A DNA stretch of 10,957 nt from Cyanobacteria bacterium UBA4641 (GTDB taxonomy: Bacteria > Cyanobacteriota > Vampirovibrionia > Gastranaerophilales > Gastranaerophilaceae): the NCBI GenBank assembly GCA_002405805.1, contig DHMN01000066.1:36262-47218 (forward strand). Direction: 5' to 3'. Below the pieces are notes generated by a model. It worked only from the letters and a program-made list of their open reading frames with translations, was not told the origin of the DNA and searched no databases. A program made the position numbers and the translations under genes. Positions 1-6,052 of this stretch are shown in pieces (position 1 is the stretch's first letter; every line of letters begins with the position of its first letter).

Positions 1-1
1 T

Positions 2-85
2 GAAAGGATTAAAAATCTTGCCAACTTGCTTGGCTTAGATTTTATCCTATTCAGAATCGCTAACCAAACACTTTTGCCTTGGTAA
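2..85 (+). CDS. possible C-terminal end of an upstream gene (5' partial)
   Basis: An open frame enters from the left edge and runs 27 codons to tandem TAA TAA stops. The visible residues (ERIKNLANLLGLDF, then ILFRIANQTLLPW) look protein-like, with a leucine-rich amphipathic stretch. No family can be named from so short a tail. An open run of this length also occurs by chance in AT-rich DNA, so this is a weak call. The rest of the gene would lie left of the window. Confidence 0.35.
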   Translation, partial: ERIKNLANLLGLDFILFRIANQTLLPW

Positions 86-326
86 TAAAGTGGGTTGATT
101 TTACTAATCCAACAGCTTTGTCGGCTTAGTATGAAGTGCCCCTACTTATTGTATTAAATATTTGAATTCGGAATTCTAAACAAAACAAAAAGGACGTATT
201 TGCTGTGTTCATAATAATCCCTCTTCTCTACACCGCATTTTTGCTGAGAATATGATTTTGTCGCATTTTCTAAATATTGGTACAGACCTTATCGCAACAG
301 GTAAAGGTGCGTGCTCATTCCTTGAC
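86..326. other. stretch without a convincing gene
   Basis: No long frame and no recognisable product is visible. Two small things are present. On the minus strand, positions 126-212 form a 28-codon ORF whose ATG is preceded by a GAGGG purine run about 7-8 bases upstream. Downstream of the minus promoter at 327-356, an ATG at 318 opens only nine codons. Positions 118-131 match 13 of 14 bases of the left arm and loop of the hairpin at 1591-1610, which may be a worn repeat copy. The stretch may be a decayed gene or an untranslated RNA. Confidence 0.4.
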
Positions 327-356
327 ATTATACAAAGCTACAAAACGATTTGTCAG
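327..356 (-). promoter_or_regulatory. candidate sigma70-type promoter, reading leftward
   Basis: On the minus strand the -35 is CTGACA (5/6 to consensus), the spacer is 18 bp and the -10 is TATAAT (6/6). The predicted start is near position 320. No long gene lies downstream within the window, so the transcript is either a small RNA or the leader of a short or decayed gene. Confidence 0.45.
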
Positions 357-370
357 TGAATTAAAAAAAG

Positions 371-419
371 CTTTTTAAAAACAAAGACCGCCTTTGAAAA
401 GTGTTCAAAGGCGGTCTTT
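371..419 (-). terminator. rho-independent terminator of the two-gene minus unit
   Basis: Two perfect 16-bp arms (383-398 and 404-419) enclose a 5-base loop. On the minus strand the stem begins 18 bases after the stop codon of the 438-974 gene and is followed by GTTTTT. The arms contain the GC-rich core GACCGCC. This is a clear intrinsic terminator. Confidence 0.9.
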
Positions 420-437
420 AGTAATAATTTTTACAAA

Positions 438-974
438 TTAAAGAGTTTTCAAAAAATCAACTAATGATGTCCATGGAGTATTTTTAACATTAGTATCTTG
501 AACATAAGAATCTAAATGTGGCAATGCTTTACTTGATTTTAAATGCCCATACATTTGAACAGATTTTTTATCCGGTGTAAGCCCAACTCTTAGAGCTTCT
601 CTAAAATTTCCTTTTAAAAATTCCTTAGAAACCTCTTTAGAGTTAAAGGCATAAGTAGTAGAAGTACCGTTTTTCAAATCTTTTATATCCCAAGAACTTC
701 CATTATATCGATTGTAGACAAAATTTTTATCTGCTTTAGACCAATTTTCTTTTCTCATTGTTCTAACTGCTGATTTTGGAATAGAGCTTTTATCAAGAAT
801 AAGTTTTCTTAATTCTTTAGTAACATTGCCTTTAGAATCAACAAACTTAAAATTTATAACTTGTTGAATACCCTTTGCATTTTTACCTGCACCAACTTCA
901 AAAGCTGATTCTACAACACTTCTAAAAACCTTATTTCCACGCAAAGTACCAATTAATTTCATTGCAACTGACAT
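438..974 (-). CDS. hypothetical protein, 178 aa
   Basis: I do not recognise this protein. The frame can be extended to an ATG at 1010. The ATG at 974 is preferred because AAAGGGG lies 8 bases upstream of it and no ribosome-binding site precedes the longer start. The product is basic and mostly hydrophilic, with no signal peptide or membrane helix. Its N-terminal ~40 residues are glycine-rich and mildly hydrophobic (IGTLRGNKVFRSVVESAFEV). The rest is rich in Lys, Ser, Asn and Thr, with aromatic patches such as NYRYNG-like NFVYNRYNGSSWDIKDL. It is the last gene of a minus unit with the 1063-1332 gene, separated by an 88-base spacer that contains a perfect hairpin, and it ends just before a strong terminator. 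The context fits a small accessory or effector-like cassette, but no function can be assigned. Confidence 0.75.
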   Translation of the reverse strand: MSVAMKLIGTLRGNKVFRSVVESAFEVGAGKNAKGIQQVINFKFVDSKGNVTKELRKLILDKSSIPKSAVRTMRKENWSKADKNFVYNRYNGSSWDIKDLKNGTSTTYAFNSKEVSKEFLKGNFREALRVGLTPDKKSVQMYGHLKSSKALPHLDSYVQDTNVKNTPWTSLVDFLKTL

Positions 975-1025
975 ATCATTTTCCCCTTTCAATATAAATT
1001 TCCTAAACAAATTTTTTATTTTATC

Positions 1026-1052
1026 TCACCCAAGGGCTAAACCCTTGGGTGA
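1026..1052 (-). repeat. intercistronic hairpin
   Basis: Perfect 11-bp arms (TCACCCAAGGG and its complement) flank a 5-base loop, between two minus-strand hypothetical genes. The downstream minus sequence is A-rich rather than U-rich, so this is not a standard terminator. An mRNA-stabilising or processing stem, or a partial attenuator, is more likely. Confidence 0.7.
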
Positions 1053-1062
1053 AAAATCATTA

Positions 1063-1332
1063 TTACCATTTGATATTTAAACTTCTTGTAAACTGTCTTT
1101 CTCCATTAGCATTATGCTGTTCAACTTGAGAAGGTTTACCATTTTTATCAACATCAATATATGTGTAATTTCCATGACCATTTTCTGTTTTTACTTTTTT
1201 CTTGACCAAACTTTCTCTTTGTTTAAAGTCATGATAGCGCTCATTCGCTCTATCTGTATTGTTATCCCTTTTCAACGCATTAGGTCTGCGTCCAATCTTA
1301 AACTCATAAAATACTCCTTTCAAAATCCTCAT
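1063..1332 (-). CDS. hypothetical protein, up to 89 aa; 5' end uncertain or frameshifted
   Basis: I do not recognise this protein. The open frame runs from an ATG at 1332 and gives a strongly charged product, rich in Arg, Lys, Asn and Asp. Its C-terminal half has alternating polar and aromatic residues (GNYTYIDVDKNGKPSQVEQ), as in small beta-rich domains. The 1332 start has no ribosome-binding site. A perfect AAAGGAG (1314-1320) lies inside the frame and is spaced 6 bases from an ATG at 1307 in a different frame. That frame reads MSLRLDADLMR and stops at 1272. Either the longer start is used weakly, or an indel or slip joins the 1307 start to the downstream frame. It sits upstream of the 438-974 gene on the same strand and is probably co-transcribed with it. 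Confidence 0.55.
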   Translation of the reverse strand: MRILKGVFYEFKIGRRPNALKRDNNTDRANERYHDFKQRESLVKKKVKTENGHGNYTYIDVDKNGKPSQVEQHNANGERQFTRSLNIKW

Positions 1333-1386
1333 ATCTGCTATCGTGTTTACATATATATTAAAAATTTTTGAAAAGAATAATTGCCA

Positions 1387-1415
1387 CTATCTTATCCTAT
1401 CTTATCCTATCCTAT
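1387..1415. repeat. 10-bp tandem direct repeat
   Basis: CTTATCCTAT occurs twice head to tail (1391-1410), with partial copies on both sides (CTAT before, CCTAT after). It lies 55-80 bases upstream of the minus-strand hypothetical pair, next to ATTATAAT (1421-1428), which could serve as a -10 on either strand, although no good -35 accompanies it. A regulator-binding array or simple slippage repeat are both possible. Confidence 0.7.
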
Positions 1416-1483
1416 AGGGTATTATAATAGGGTTTCAGACATATTAAACTCATCTTAATATTTCTTAACAATCAGTTTATGTG

Positions 1484-1556
1484 CTAAGCTTTACCCACTA
1501 GATTTACCATTCTGAAAGCTTAGAAAATTTGCGTGAAGAATGAACGCATAATTTTC
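1484..1556. other. two abutting hairpins in an intergenic region
   Basis: The first stem is CTAAGCTTT (1484-1492) with AAAGCTTAG (1515-1523), a perfect 9 bp around a 22-base loop. The second follows at once: GAAAATTTGCGT (1523-1534) with ACGCATAATTTTC (1544-1556), 12 pairs with one bulge around a 9-base loop. No tRNA or known RNA family is recognised. It may be a structured RNA or part of the repeat-derived block that follows. Confidence 0.5.
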
Positions 1557-1590
1557 TTGCTATTCAGAAACTATCAATGTTGATTTAATT

Positions 1591-1610
1591 GTCGGCTTGG
1601 TAAAGCCGAC
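1591..1610. repeat. short perfect palindrome (REP-like hairpin)
   Basis: GTCGGCTT, the loop GGTA and AAGCCGAC form a perfect 8-bp stem. The TTGTCGGCTT.GTA portion recurs at 118-131 with one mismatch, suggesting a dispersed repeat. It opens the palindrome-rich block that runs to about 1982. Confidence 0.65.
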
Positions 1611-1623
1611 CTACAAGGTAAAC

Positions 1624-1719
1624 AGTCACCCTGAACTTGTTTCAGGGTCTCTAATAAAACAAATTAAGCATAAGACTATTATGCTTAATTTGAGATTCCG
1701 AAACGAGTTCGGAATGACT
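1624..1719. repeat. composite inverted-repeat element with compensatory stem changes
   Basis: Two 28-base elements lie in inverted orientation (1624-1651 and 1692-1719) and match at 21 of 28 positions when oriented alike. Each is itself a hairpin: ACCCTGAA with TTCAGGGT in the first, ATTCCGAA with TTCGGAAT in the second. Six of the seven differences form three paired changes that keep the stem intact. Between them lies a third hairpin with a perfect 13-bp stem (1661-1673 with 1679-1691). The whole is a 96-base nested palindrome. Its GTCA...TCTC ends resemble widespread intergenic REP/MITE-like elements. Confidence 0.8.
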
Positions 1720-1759
1720 AAAATCAAATGGATAGCCACTGAACTGATGTGGAAAATAG

Positions 1760-1982
1760 GATGTCCACCCCTAAGTGGGAGGACCGAAATCTTTGATTTC
1801 GAGGTGGGGGTTCTGACCTATGCGTTGTGGATTACCACGTCACTCCGTCAAAACCCATGCTATAATCCAACTACGCCTCGCATTAAACGTGCCTCCGAGC
1901 CTGCCAATAAATCTTGCAGATAGCCAATCAAATTGGCAGGCTACTTCGCACTCTGCTCGGCTTGTTTTTCCTCGTAATGACA
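1760..1982. repeat. repeat-derived mosaic with hairpins
   Basis: This stretch is richer in G+C than its surroundings. It contains CGAAATC/GATTTCG (1785-1791 with 1795-1801) and a perfect 11-bp stem AGCCTGCCAAT/ATTGGCAGGCT (1898-1908 with 1932-1942). CCGAGC (1895-1900) can alternatively pair with GCTCGG (1955-1960). GGATTACCACGTCACTCCGTC lies at its left and CCTCGTAATGAC at its right; on the minus strand these read like the two ends of a common GTCATTACGAGG...GTGACGTGGTAATCC repeat. That suggests an old element with about 100 bp of other palindromic sequence between its halves. An open frame at 1597-1923 (+) crosses this block and is not a credible gene. Confidence 0.55.
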
Positions 1983-2023
1983 TAATTTAGTGACTCACAA
2001 GTCAATAAAATGCCAATAATCCA

Positions 2024-2075
2024 AAGGAAAAAAACAAACAAAAAACAAGAACCAACCAAATGGTTGGTTCTTGTT
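2024..2075 (-). terminator. rho-independent terminator of the ribosomal operon
   Basis: Perfect 15-bp arms (2044-2058 and 2061-2075) enclose a very tight loop. On the minus strand they are followed by TTTTTTGTTTGTTTTTTT. The stem begins about 22 bases after the rpsI stop codon. This is a strong intrinsic terminator closing the infA-rpsI operon. Confidence 0.93.
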
Positions 2076-2097
2076 GAAATCCTTGGTAAAATAAAGA

Positions 2098-2490
2098 TTA
2101 ACGTTTTGAGAATTGGAATCTCTTACGAGCTCTTTTTCTACCATATTTTTTACGTTCTTTAACACGTGGGTCTCTTGTTAATAAACCTTCTAATTTAAGA
2201 ACATTTTTGAATTCTTCGTTAGATTTAACCAATGCTCTTGATATACCGTGTCTGATAGCACCACATTGTGATACAACACCGCCACCAACAGCTTTAACTC
2301 TAACATCATATCTGTCTTGAGTTTCAGTTAAAACAAGTGGTCTGTAAACTAACATTTCGATTGCAGGTCTGTTTCCGATGTAATCAGTTAATTTTTTACC
2401 GTTTACGAAAATTCTGCCGCTGCCTTTTACTAATTTTACAACTGCAATAGAGGTTTTTCTACGGCCTGTTGCTTTAATTTCATCTGCCAT
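2098..2490 (-). CDS. rpsI: 30S ribosomal protein S9 (uS9)
   Basis: S9 is a small-subunit protein in the 30S head, and its basic C-terminal tail reaches the P-site tRNA. The 130-residue product has the usual bacterial length. It shows the N-terminal GRRKTSIAVVKLV, the central GGGVVSQCGAIRHGISRAL, and the characteristic end RDPRVKERKKYGRKRARKRFQFSKR split across residues ~106-130, finishing in the expected SKR. It starts with an ATG whose A is the last base of the rplM stop codon (TAATG). GGAGG lies about 7 bases upstream inside the rplM end, so the two are translationally coupled. It is the last gene of the operon, and a strong terminator follows. Confidence 0.98.
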   Translation of the reverse strand: MADEIKATGRRKTSIAVVKLVKGSGRIFVNGKKLTDYIGNRPAIEMLVYRPLVLTETQDRYDVRVKAVGGGVVSQCGAIRHGISRALVKSNEEFKNVLKLEGLLTRDPRVKERKKYGRKRARKRFQFSKR

Positions 2491-2927
2491 TATTTAGCCT
2501 CCTTTTCTAATACGATTGGTTTTTGAGCTGCATGTGGGTGTTCAGCTCCAGCATATACTTTCAATTTGTTGAATTGTTCAGCACCCAATGTATTGTGTTG
2601 CAACATACCACGTACAGCATGTTCGATAACGATTCTTGGGTCTTTTTCCATCAATTCTTTGAAACTAGCTGATTTCAAGCCACCTGGGTAACCAGTGTGG
2701 TGTAAATAAATTTTATCAGTTTCTTTTTTACCTGTAACTTTCACTTTTGCAGCGTTGATTACGATAACGAAATCACCTGTATCAACGTTTGGAGTGTATT
2801 CAGGTTTGTTTTTTCCTCTCAAAATGTTAGCAACCCTAACAGCCAAGCGACCTAATGTTTCGCCGTCTGCATCAATTACATACCATTTTCTTTCTACTTC
2901 AAGAGGTTTTGCTGAATATGTTTTCAT
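2490..2927 (-). CDS. rplM: 50S ribosomal protein L13 (uL13)
   Basis: L13 is an early-assembly 23S rRNA-binding protein of the large subunit. The product is 145 aa, typical for bacteria. Family marks include WYVIDADGETLGRLAVRVANIL (N-terminal third, residues ~15-36), the GKNKPEYTPNVDTGDFVIVIN segment, YLHHTGYPGGLK near residues 75-86, and AVRGMLQHNTLG followed by LKVYAGAEHPHAAQKP at the end. The ATG lies 20 bases after truA ends and has GGAG about 8 bases upstream. It overlaps the rpsI start by one base. The truA-rplM-rpsI order is conserved in Cyanobacteria and Firmicutes. Confidence 0.98.
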   Translation of the reverse strand: MKTYSAKPLEVERKWYVIDADGETLGRLAVRVANILRGKNKPEYTPNVDTGDFVIVINAAKVKVTGKKETDKIYLHHTGYPGGLKSASFKELMEKDPRIVIEHAVRGMLQHNTLGAEQFNKLKVYAGAEHPHAAQKPIVLEKEAK

Positions 2928-2947
2928 TGCATTTCTCCGTTTATAAT

Positions 2948-3715
2948 TTAGTACATTACTTTCATCAATGTTAATCCGTACGGACTAACTGTCATTCCCG
3001 CCTTTTGACGGTTTTTTGCCTCCAAAACTTCTTTCATGTGTTCAGGAGCCAAGTTGTGCCCTTCTATTTCTAAAAGAGTTCCGACAATTGTTCTTACCAT
3101 ATTGTATAGAAAACGATTTCCTACAATATCAATAATCACATTGTCACCGACCTTTGAAACTTTCGCCTCATATATAGTACAAATTTTGCTTGGGTTAAGC
3201 GTTCCGGAACTTTTAAAACTCGAAAAGTCATGTTCTCCAAGAAGATAATTCAAAGATTTTTGCATTCTTTCAACATCTGTCTTAAATTTCACTCTCAACA
3301 AATCTCCATCGAAAGCATTTTTACAACGTCTGTTTACAAATTCAAACCTGTAATAACGTCTCTTTGCTGACTTTTGAGCATGAAATCTTTCATCCACAAC
3401 TTCCAAATCAGAAACCGAAATATCATCAGGTAAAATTTCATTTATTGAATAGAGAAACTTTGAAGCAACAATTGTTTCATCAGTATCAAAATGAACCACC
3501 TGACCCAAAGAATTTACTCCTTTGTCGGTTCTTCCGGAAAATATTGTCCTAATCGGTCGATTATTATTTGCAGCCTTGCTGCGTATCAAAGTACAAAGTG
3601 CTTTTTCAAGTTCTCCTTGGATTGTCGGAGAATCTATCGGGACGCCATTTTCAAATTGAATTTGGCTACCCGAGTAATTCTTTCCGATATATTGAACCTG
3701 AAATGCATAACGCAT
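2948..3715 (-). CDS. truA: tRNA pseudouridine(38-40) synthase TruA
   Basis: TruA converts U38, U39 or U40 in the anticodon stem-loop of many tRNAs to pseudouridine. The product is 255 aa from the ATG at 3715; a TTG codon just before it could extend it by one residue but ATG is preferred. The catalytic aspartate is D64 in SGRTDKGVNSLGQVVHF. Other family marks are NRFLYNMVRTIVGTLLEI in the C-terminal half and KAGMTVSPYGLTLMKVMY at the end. Two usual motif residues differ: the Trp of the N-terminal GWQ is Ser (YSGSQIQ), and the His after D64-x-G-V is Asn. No clear ribosome-binding site precedes the ATG, which lies 4 bases after the rplQ stop, so translation is probably coupled. Confidence 0.96.
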   Translation of the reverse strand: MRYAFQVQYIGKNYSGSQIQFENGVPIDSPTIQGELEKALCTLIRSKAANNNRPIRTIFSGRTDKGVNSLGQVVHFDTDETIVASKFLYSINEILPDDISVSDLEVVDERFHAQKSAKRRYYRFEFVNRRCKNAFDGDLLRVKFKTDVERMQKSLNYLLGEHDFSSFKSSGTLNPSKICTIYEAKVSKVGDNVIIDIVGNRFLYNMVRTIVGTLLEIEGHNLAPEHMKEVLEAKNRQKAGMTVSPYGLTLMKVMY

Positions 3716-3719
3716 CAAA

Positions 3720-4148
3720 TTACACCAATTGAATTAATGCCATTTCAGATGCGTCACCACGTCTTGGTGGTAAGTGATAAATTCTTGTGTATCCACCTTT
3801 TTTATCAGAATATTGTTTTCCGATAATTACAAACAATTTTCTTAAAACTGTTTGAGATGCTAATTTTTTATCAGCTTGTGGAGCTTCAAAAACTTCACCT
3901 GTTGCCAAGTCCATATATTTACCGGTTTCTTTGTTGTAAATATATCTTGCAGCTTGACGAATTGAGTGAAGGTCACCTTTTTTTGCAAGAGTGATAATCT
4001 TTTCAGCGTATGGTTTCAATGCTTTTGCACGAGCCATAGTTGTAGTGATTTCACCGTGTACAAAAAGTTCAGTAGCTAAAGAACGCAACAAAGCTTTTCT
4101 TTGGTCTTGCGCTTTCCCTAGCGTATGTTTTTTACACATATGTCTCAT
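3720..4148 (-). CDS. rplQ: 50S ribosomal protein L17 (bL17)
   Basis: L17 is a bacterial large-subunit protein near the peptide exit tunnel. Family marks are the start MRHMCKKHTLGKAQDQRKAL, LFVHGEITTTMARAKALKPYAEKII split over residues ~29-53, and the C-terminal GGYTRIYHLPPRRGDASEMALIQLV. At 142 aa it is longer than the usual ~116-130. The extra residues form a loop around 70-92 (NKETGKYMDLATGEVFEAPQ) between the helical core and the final strand region. The ATG at 4148 has AAAGGA 9 bases upstream. It follows rpoA after a 49-base gap, the standard neighbour in almost all bacteria. Confidence 0.97.
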   Translation of the reverse strand: MRHMCKKHTLGKAQDQRKALLRSLATELFVHGEITTTMARAKALKPYAEKIITLAKKGDLHSIRQAARYIYNKETGKYMDLATGEVFEAPQADKKLASQTVLRKLFVIIGKQYSDKKGGYTRIYHLPPRRGDASEMALIQLV

Positions 4149-4197
4149 TTTTCTGTATCCTTTACTTAATTAATTGTATTTACTTTAAATAATTGGA

Positions 4198-5166
4198 TTA
4201 ACCAATCATATCTTCTTCCACAGGGCTTGGAGCTAAGTCTAAACCAAAGTGGTGTAATCTTTCGATAACTTCATCTGATGATTTTTTACCGAAGTTTTTA
4301 ATATTTAACAAATCATGTTCTGATTTTTTCAACAATTCAGACATTGAATTGATACTTGCTCTTTTCAAGCAGTTATAAGCTCTTACAGATAATTCCAATT
4401 CTTCGATTGTCATTGTTGGAGCTTCTTCTTCATCAGCTTCTGATTCTTCAACTTGAACTGCAGGAGCAACTACAGGTTGACCTGTGATAGCTGCGATTTG
4501 CATAAAGTGTTCAATCAAAAGATTTGAAGCTTGGCTCAAAGCGTTTTGAACATCAATTGAACCGTTTGACCAGATTTCCAAAGTCAATTTGTCGAAGTCT
4601 AAAGCATCACCAACACGAGCGCTTTCTACATTGTAGCTAACTCTTTTGATTGGCATGAATGTTGCATCAATTGGCAATACGTCAATTGTAGCATCTTTAG
4701 CATCTCTTGGAACATCGTTAGGAACATATCCTTTACCTGTATCAACGATAACATCTGCATGGAATGAACCACCGTCAGCAACTGTACAAATTAACCAATC
4801 AGGGTTTACAACTTTAACACCTGCAGGTAATTGAATATCACTTGCTAAAACCGGACCCGGTTTGTCAACGTCAATTCTCAAGTGTTGAGATTCTTTAGAA
4901 TCAGTTTTAACAACCAAACCTTTTAGGTTTAGCATAACGTCGATAACATCTTCTAAAACACCCGGAATTGCTGTATATTCGTGAGTAATACCTTCGATTC
5001 TAGCACTTGTAACAGCTGTACCTTCAAGACTTGATAATAATACACGTCTCAAAGAGTTACCGATAGTAGTACCGAATCCTCTTTCTAACGGTTCAATTAC
5101 GAATTTACCGTATTGTGAGCCGTCAGAGCTTGTTGCTGTATTAACACATTTAATTTTTAATTCCAT
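4198..5166 (-). CDS. rpoA: DNA-directed RNA polymerase subunit alpha
   Basis: The alpha dimer nucleates RNA polymerase assembly, and its C-terminal domain contacts promoter UP elements and activators. The frame is open to 5235, but the start at 5166 is chosen. AGGAG lies 10 bases upstream of it, and MELKIKC followed by YGKFVIEPLERGFGTTIGNS is the normal N-terminus. The product is then 322 aa, close to family length. The N-terminal dimerisation/assembly domain spans about 1-230 (NSLRRVLLSSLEG near residue 36). An acidic linker follows at ~237-250. The C-terminal domain runs ~251-312 with ELELSVRAYNCLKRA and LLNIKNFGKKSSDEVIE, the DNA-contacting helices. It lies between rpsD and rplQ. Confidence 0.98.
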   Translation of the reverse strand: MELKIKCVNTATSSDGSQYGKFVIEPLERGFGTTIGNSLRRVLLSSLEGTAVTSARIEGITHEYTAIPGVLEDVIDVMLNLKGLVVKTDSKESQHLRIDVDKPGPVLASDIQLPAGVKVVNPDWLICTVADGGSFHADVIVDTGKGYVPNDVPRDAKDATIDVLPIDATFMPIKRVSYNVESARVGDALDFDKLTLEIWSNGSIDVQNALSQASNLLIEHFMQIAAITGQPVVAPAVQVEESEADEEEAPTMTIEELELSVRAYNCLKRASINSMSELLKKSEHDLLNIKNFGKKSSDEVIERLHHFGLDLAPSPVEEDMIG

Positions 5167-5266
5167 ATTATTTAATCTCCTAGTTTTTCGATTAACTATT
5201 TGTTTTATGTTAGAAGTTTTGAAGAAGGGATTCAAGACTGACTTGTATCCTATCTTCTACCTCCTA

Positions 5267-5869
5267 TTACTTAGAGTAATACTCAATTACAAGTTGTTCC
5301 TTGATTTCAGAATCTAATTCTTCTCTTTCAGGGATTCTGTCAAATGTAATTTTCAATGCTTCTTTATCGATTGTCATCCAAGCCGGAGCACAAGCCATAT
5401 CAATCATTCCGATTACATCGTTCAAGTATTTAGCACTCTTAGATTTAACTGTGATTACATCACCTGCTTTAACAAGGTATGATGGAATATCAACTTTTTT
5501 ACCGTTTACAAGAACGTGACCGTGGTTTACGATTTGTCTTGTTTGTTTACGTGTAATACCGAATCCTGCTCTGAATAGAATGTTATCTAATCTTGATTCA
5601 AGAAGTTGAAGTAAGATAGTACCTGTAACGCCTTTTCTTCTTGCAGCTTCATTGTAATATCTAACGAATTGTTTTTCGCTTACTAAGTATGTAAATCTGA
5701 TTTTTTGTTTTTCAGCCAAGTGCAATGCGTATTCAGAAAGTTTTTTTCTAACTGCACCGTGTTGACCTGAAGCAGTTTGTCTCATAGAAGATGTTAATTT
5801 TCTGTTTGACAAATCAGTTACTTTTTTATTTCTAAATAATTTATTAGTTGGTCCTGTATATCTTGACAT
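5267..5869 (-). CDS. rpsD: 30S ribosomal protein S4 (uS4), zinc-free type
   Basis: S4 starts 30S assembly by binding the 5' domain of 16S rRNA. The 200-residue product begins MSRYTGP and has no cysteine cluster at its N-terminus, so it is the C-minus (zinc-free) form. The S4 RNA-binding domain is at ~90-150, with LLESRLDNILFRAGF and QIVNHGHVLVNGKKVDIPSY. The SEKQFVRYYNEAARRKG segment resembles cyanobacterial S4. AAGGAG lies 8 bases before the ATG, and the 19 bases from the start codon back through this site are identical to those of rpsM. It sits between rpsK and rpoA as in Proteobacteria and many Clostridia, whereas typical cyanobacteria carry rpsD elsewhere. Confidence 0.97.
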   Translation of the reverse strand: MSRYTGPTNKLFRNKKVTDLSNRKLTSSMRQTASGQHGAVRKKLSEYALHLAEKQKIRFTYLVSEKQFVRYYNEAARRKGVTGTILLQLLESRLDNILFRAGFGITRKQTRQIVNHGHVLVNGKKVDIPSYLVKAGDVITVKSKSAKYLNDVIGMIDMACAPAWMTIDKEALKITFDRIPEREELDSEIKEQLVIEYYSK

Positions 5870-6052
5870 TTAATTTTCTCCTTTTTCTTATGTGGGGCAT
5901 CTATGGTTTGCGTTTGGACTAATTCGCAAGCCCCCACTGATGTTACTAATTTGAGAGTATGAGTTTTGCCTGTCTTGGAATTTCACTTTCGTTCCGTTCA
6001 AGTGGTGGCATCTTTGAGGTCATATTGTTCAACGCAATATGGATACACCGTA
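5870..6052 (-). other. long rpsK-rpsD spacer with a repeat and a hairpin
   Basis: This spacer of about 180 bases lies in an otherwise compact operon. Positions 5979-6050 match, with changes, 6509-6588 in the rpsM-rpsK spacer. They share TTTCACTTTCGTT, then a GGYGGCATC block, then a hairpin. Here the stem is perfect: CATATTG (6021-6027) with CAATATG (6035-6041). No ORF is credible. It may be an intragenic regulatory leader for rpsD (S4 is a known translational repressor in other bacteria) or inserted repeats. Confidence 0.6.

Noticed and set aside
1026..1052. Terminator between the two small minus-strand genes
   Set aside because: The stem is strong but is followed by an A-rich, not U-rich, sequence in the direction of transcription.
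1387..1415. Short CRISPR array
   Set aside because: The repeat units are 10 bp and contiguous, with no spacers and no cas genes.
1484..1610. tRNA or known riboswitch in the hairpin cluster
   Set aside because: No acceptor stem, anticodon arm or T-loop consensus, and no recognisable riboswitch core.
1597..1923. 108-codon open frame on the + strand
   Set aside because: It runs through three palindromic repeats, has no ribosome-binding site and gives a peptide with no domain-like pattern; it is a by-product of stop-poor repeats.
4198..5235. Longer N-terminus for RpoA (345 aa)
   Set aside because: The extra 23 residues come from the spacer; AGGAG and the family N-terminus support the start at 5166.
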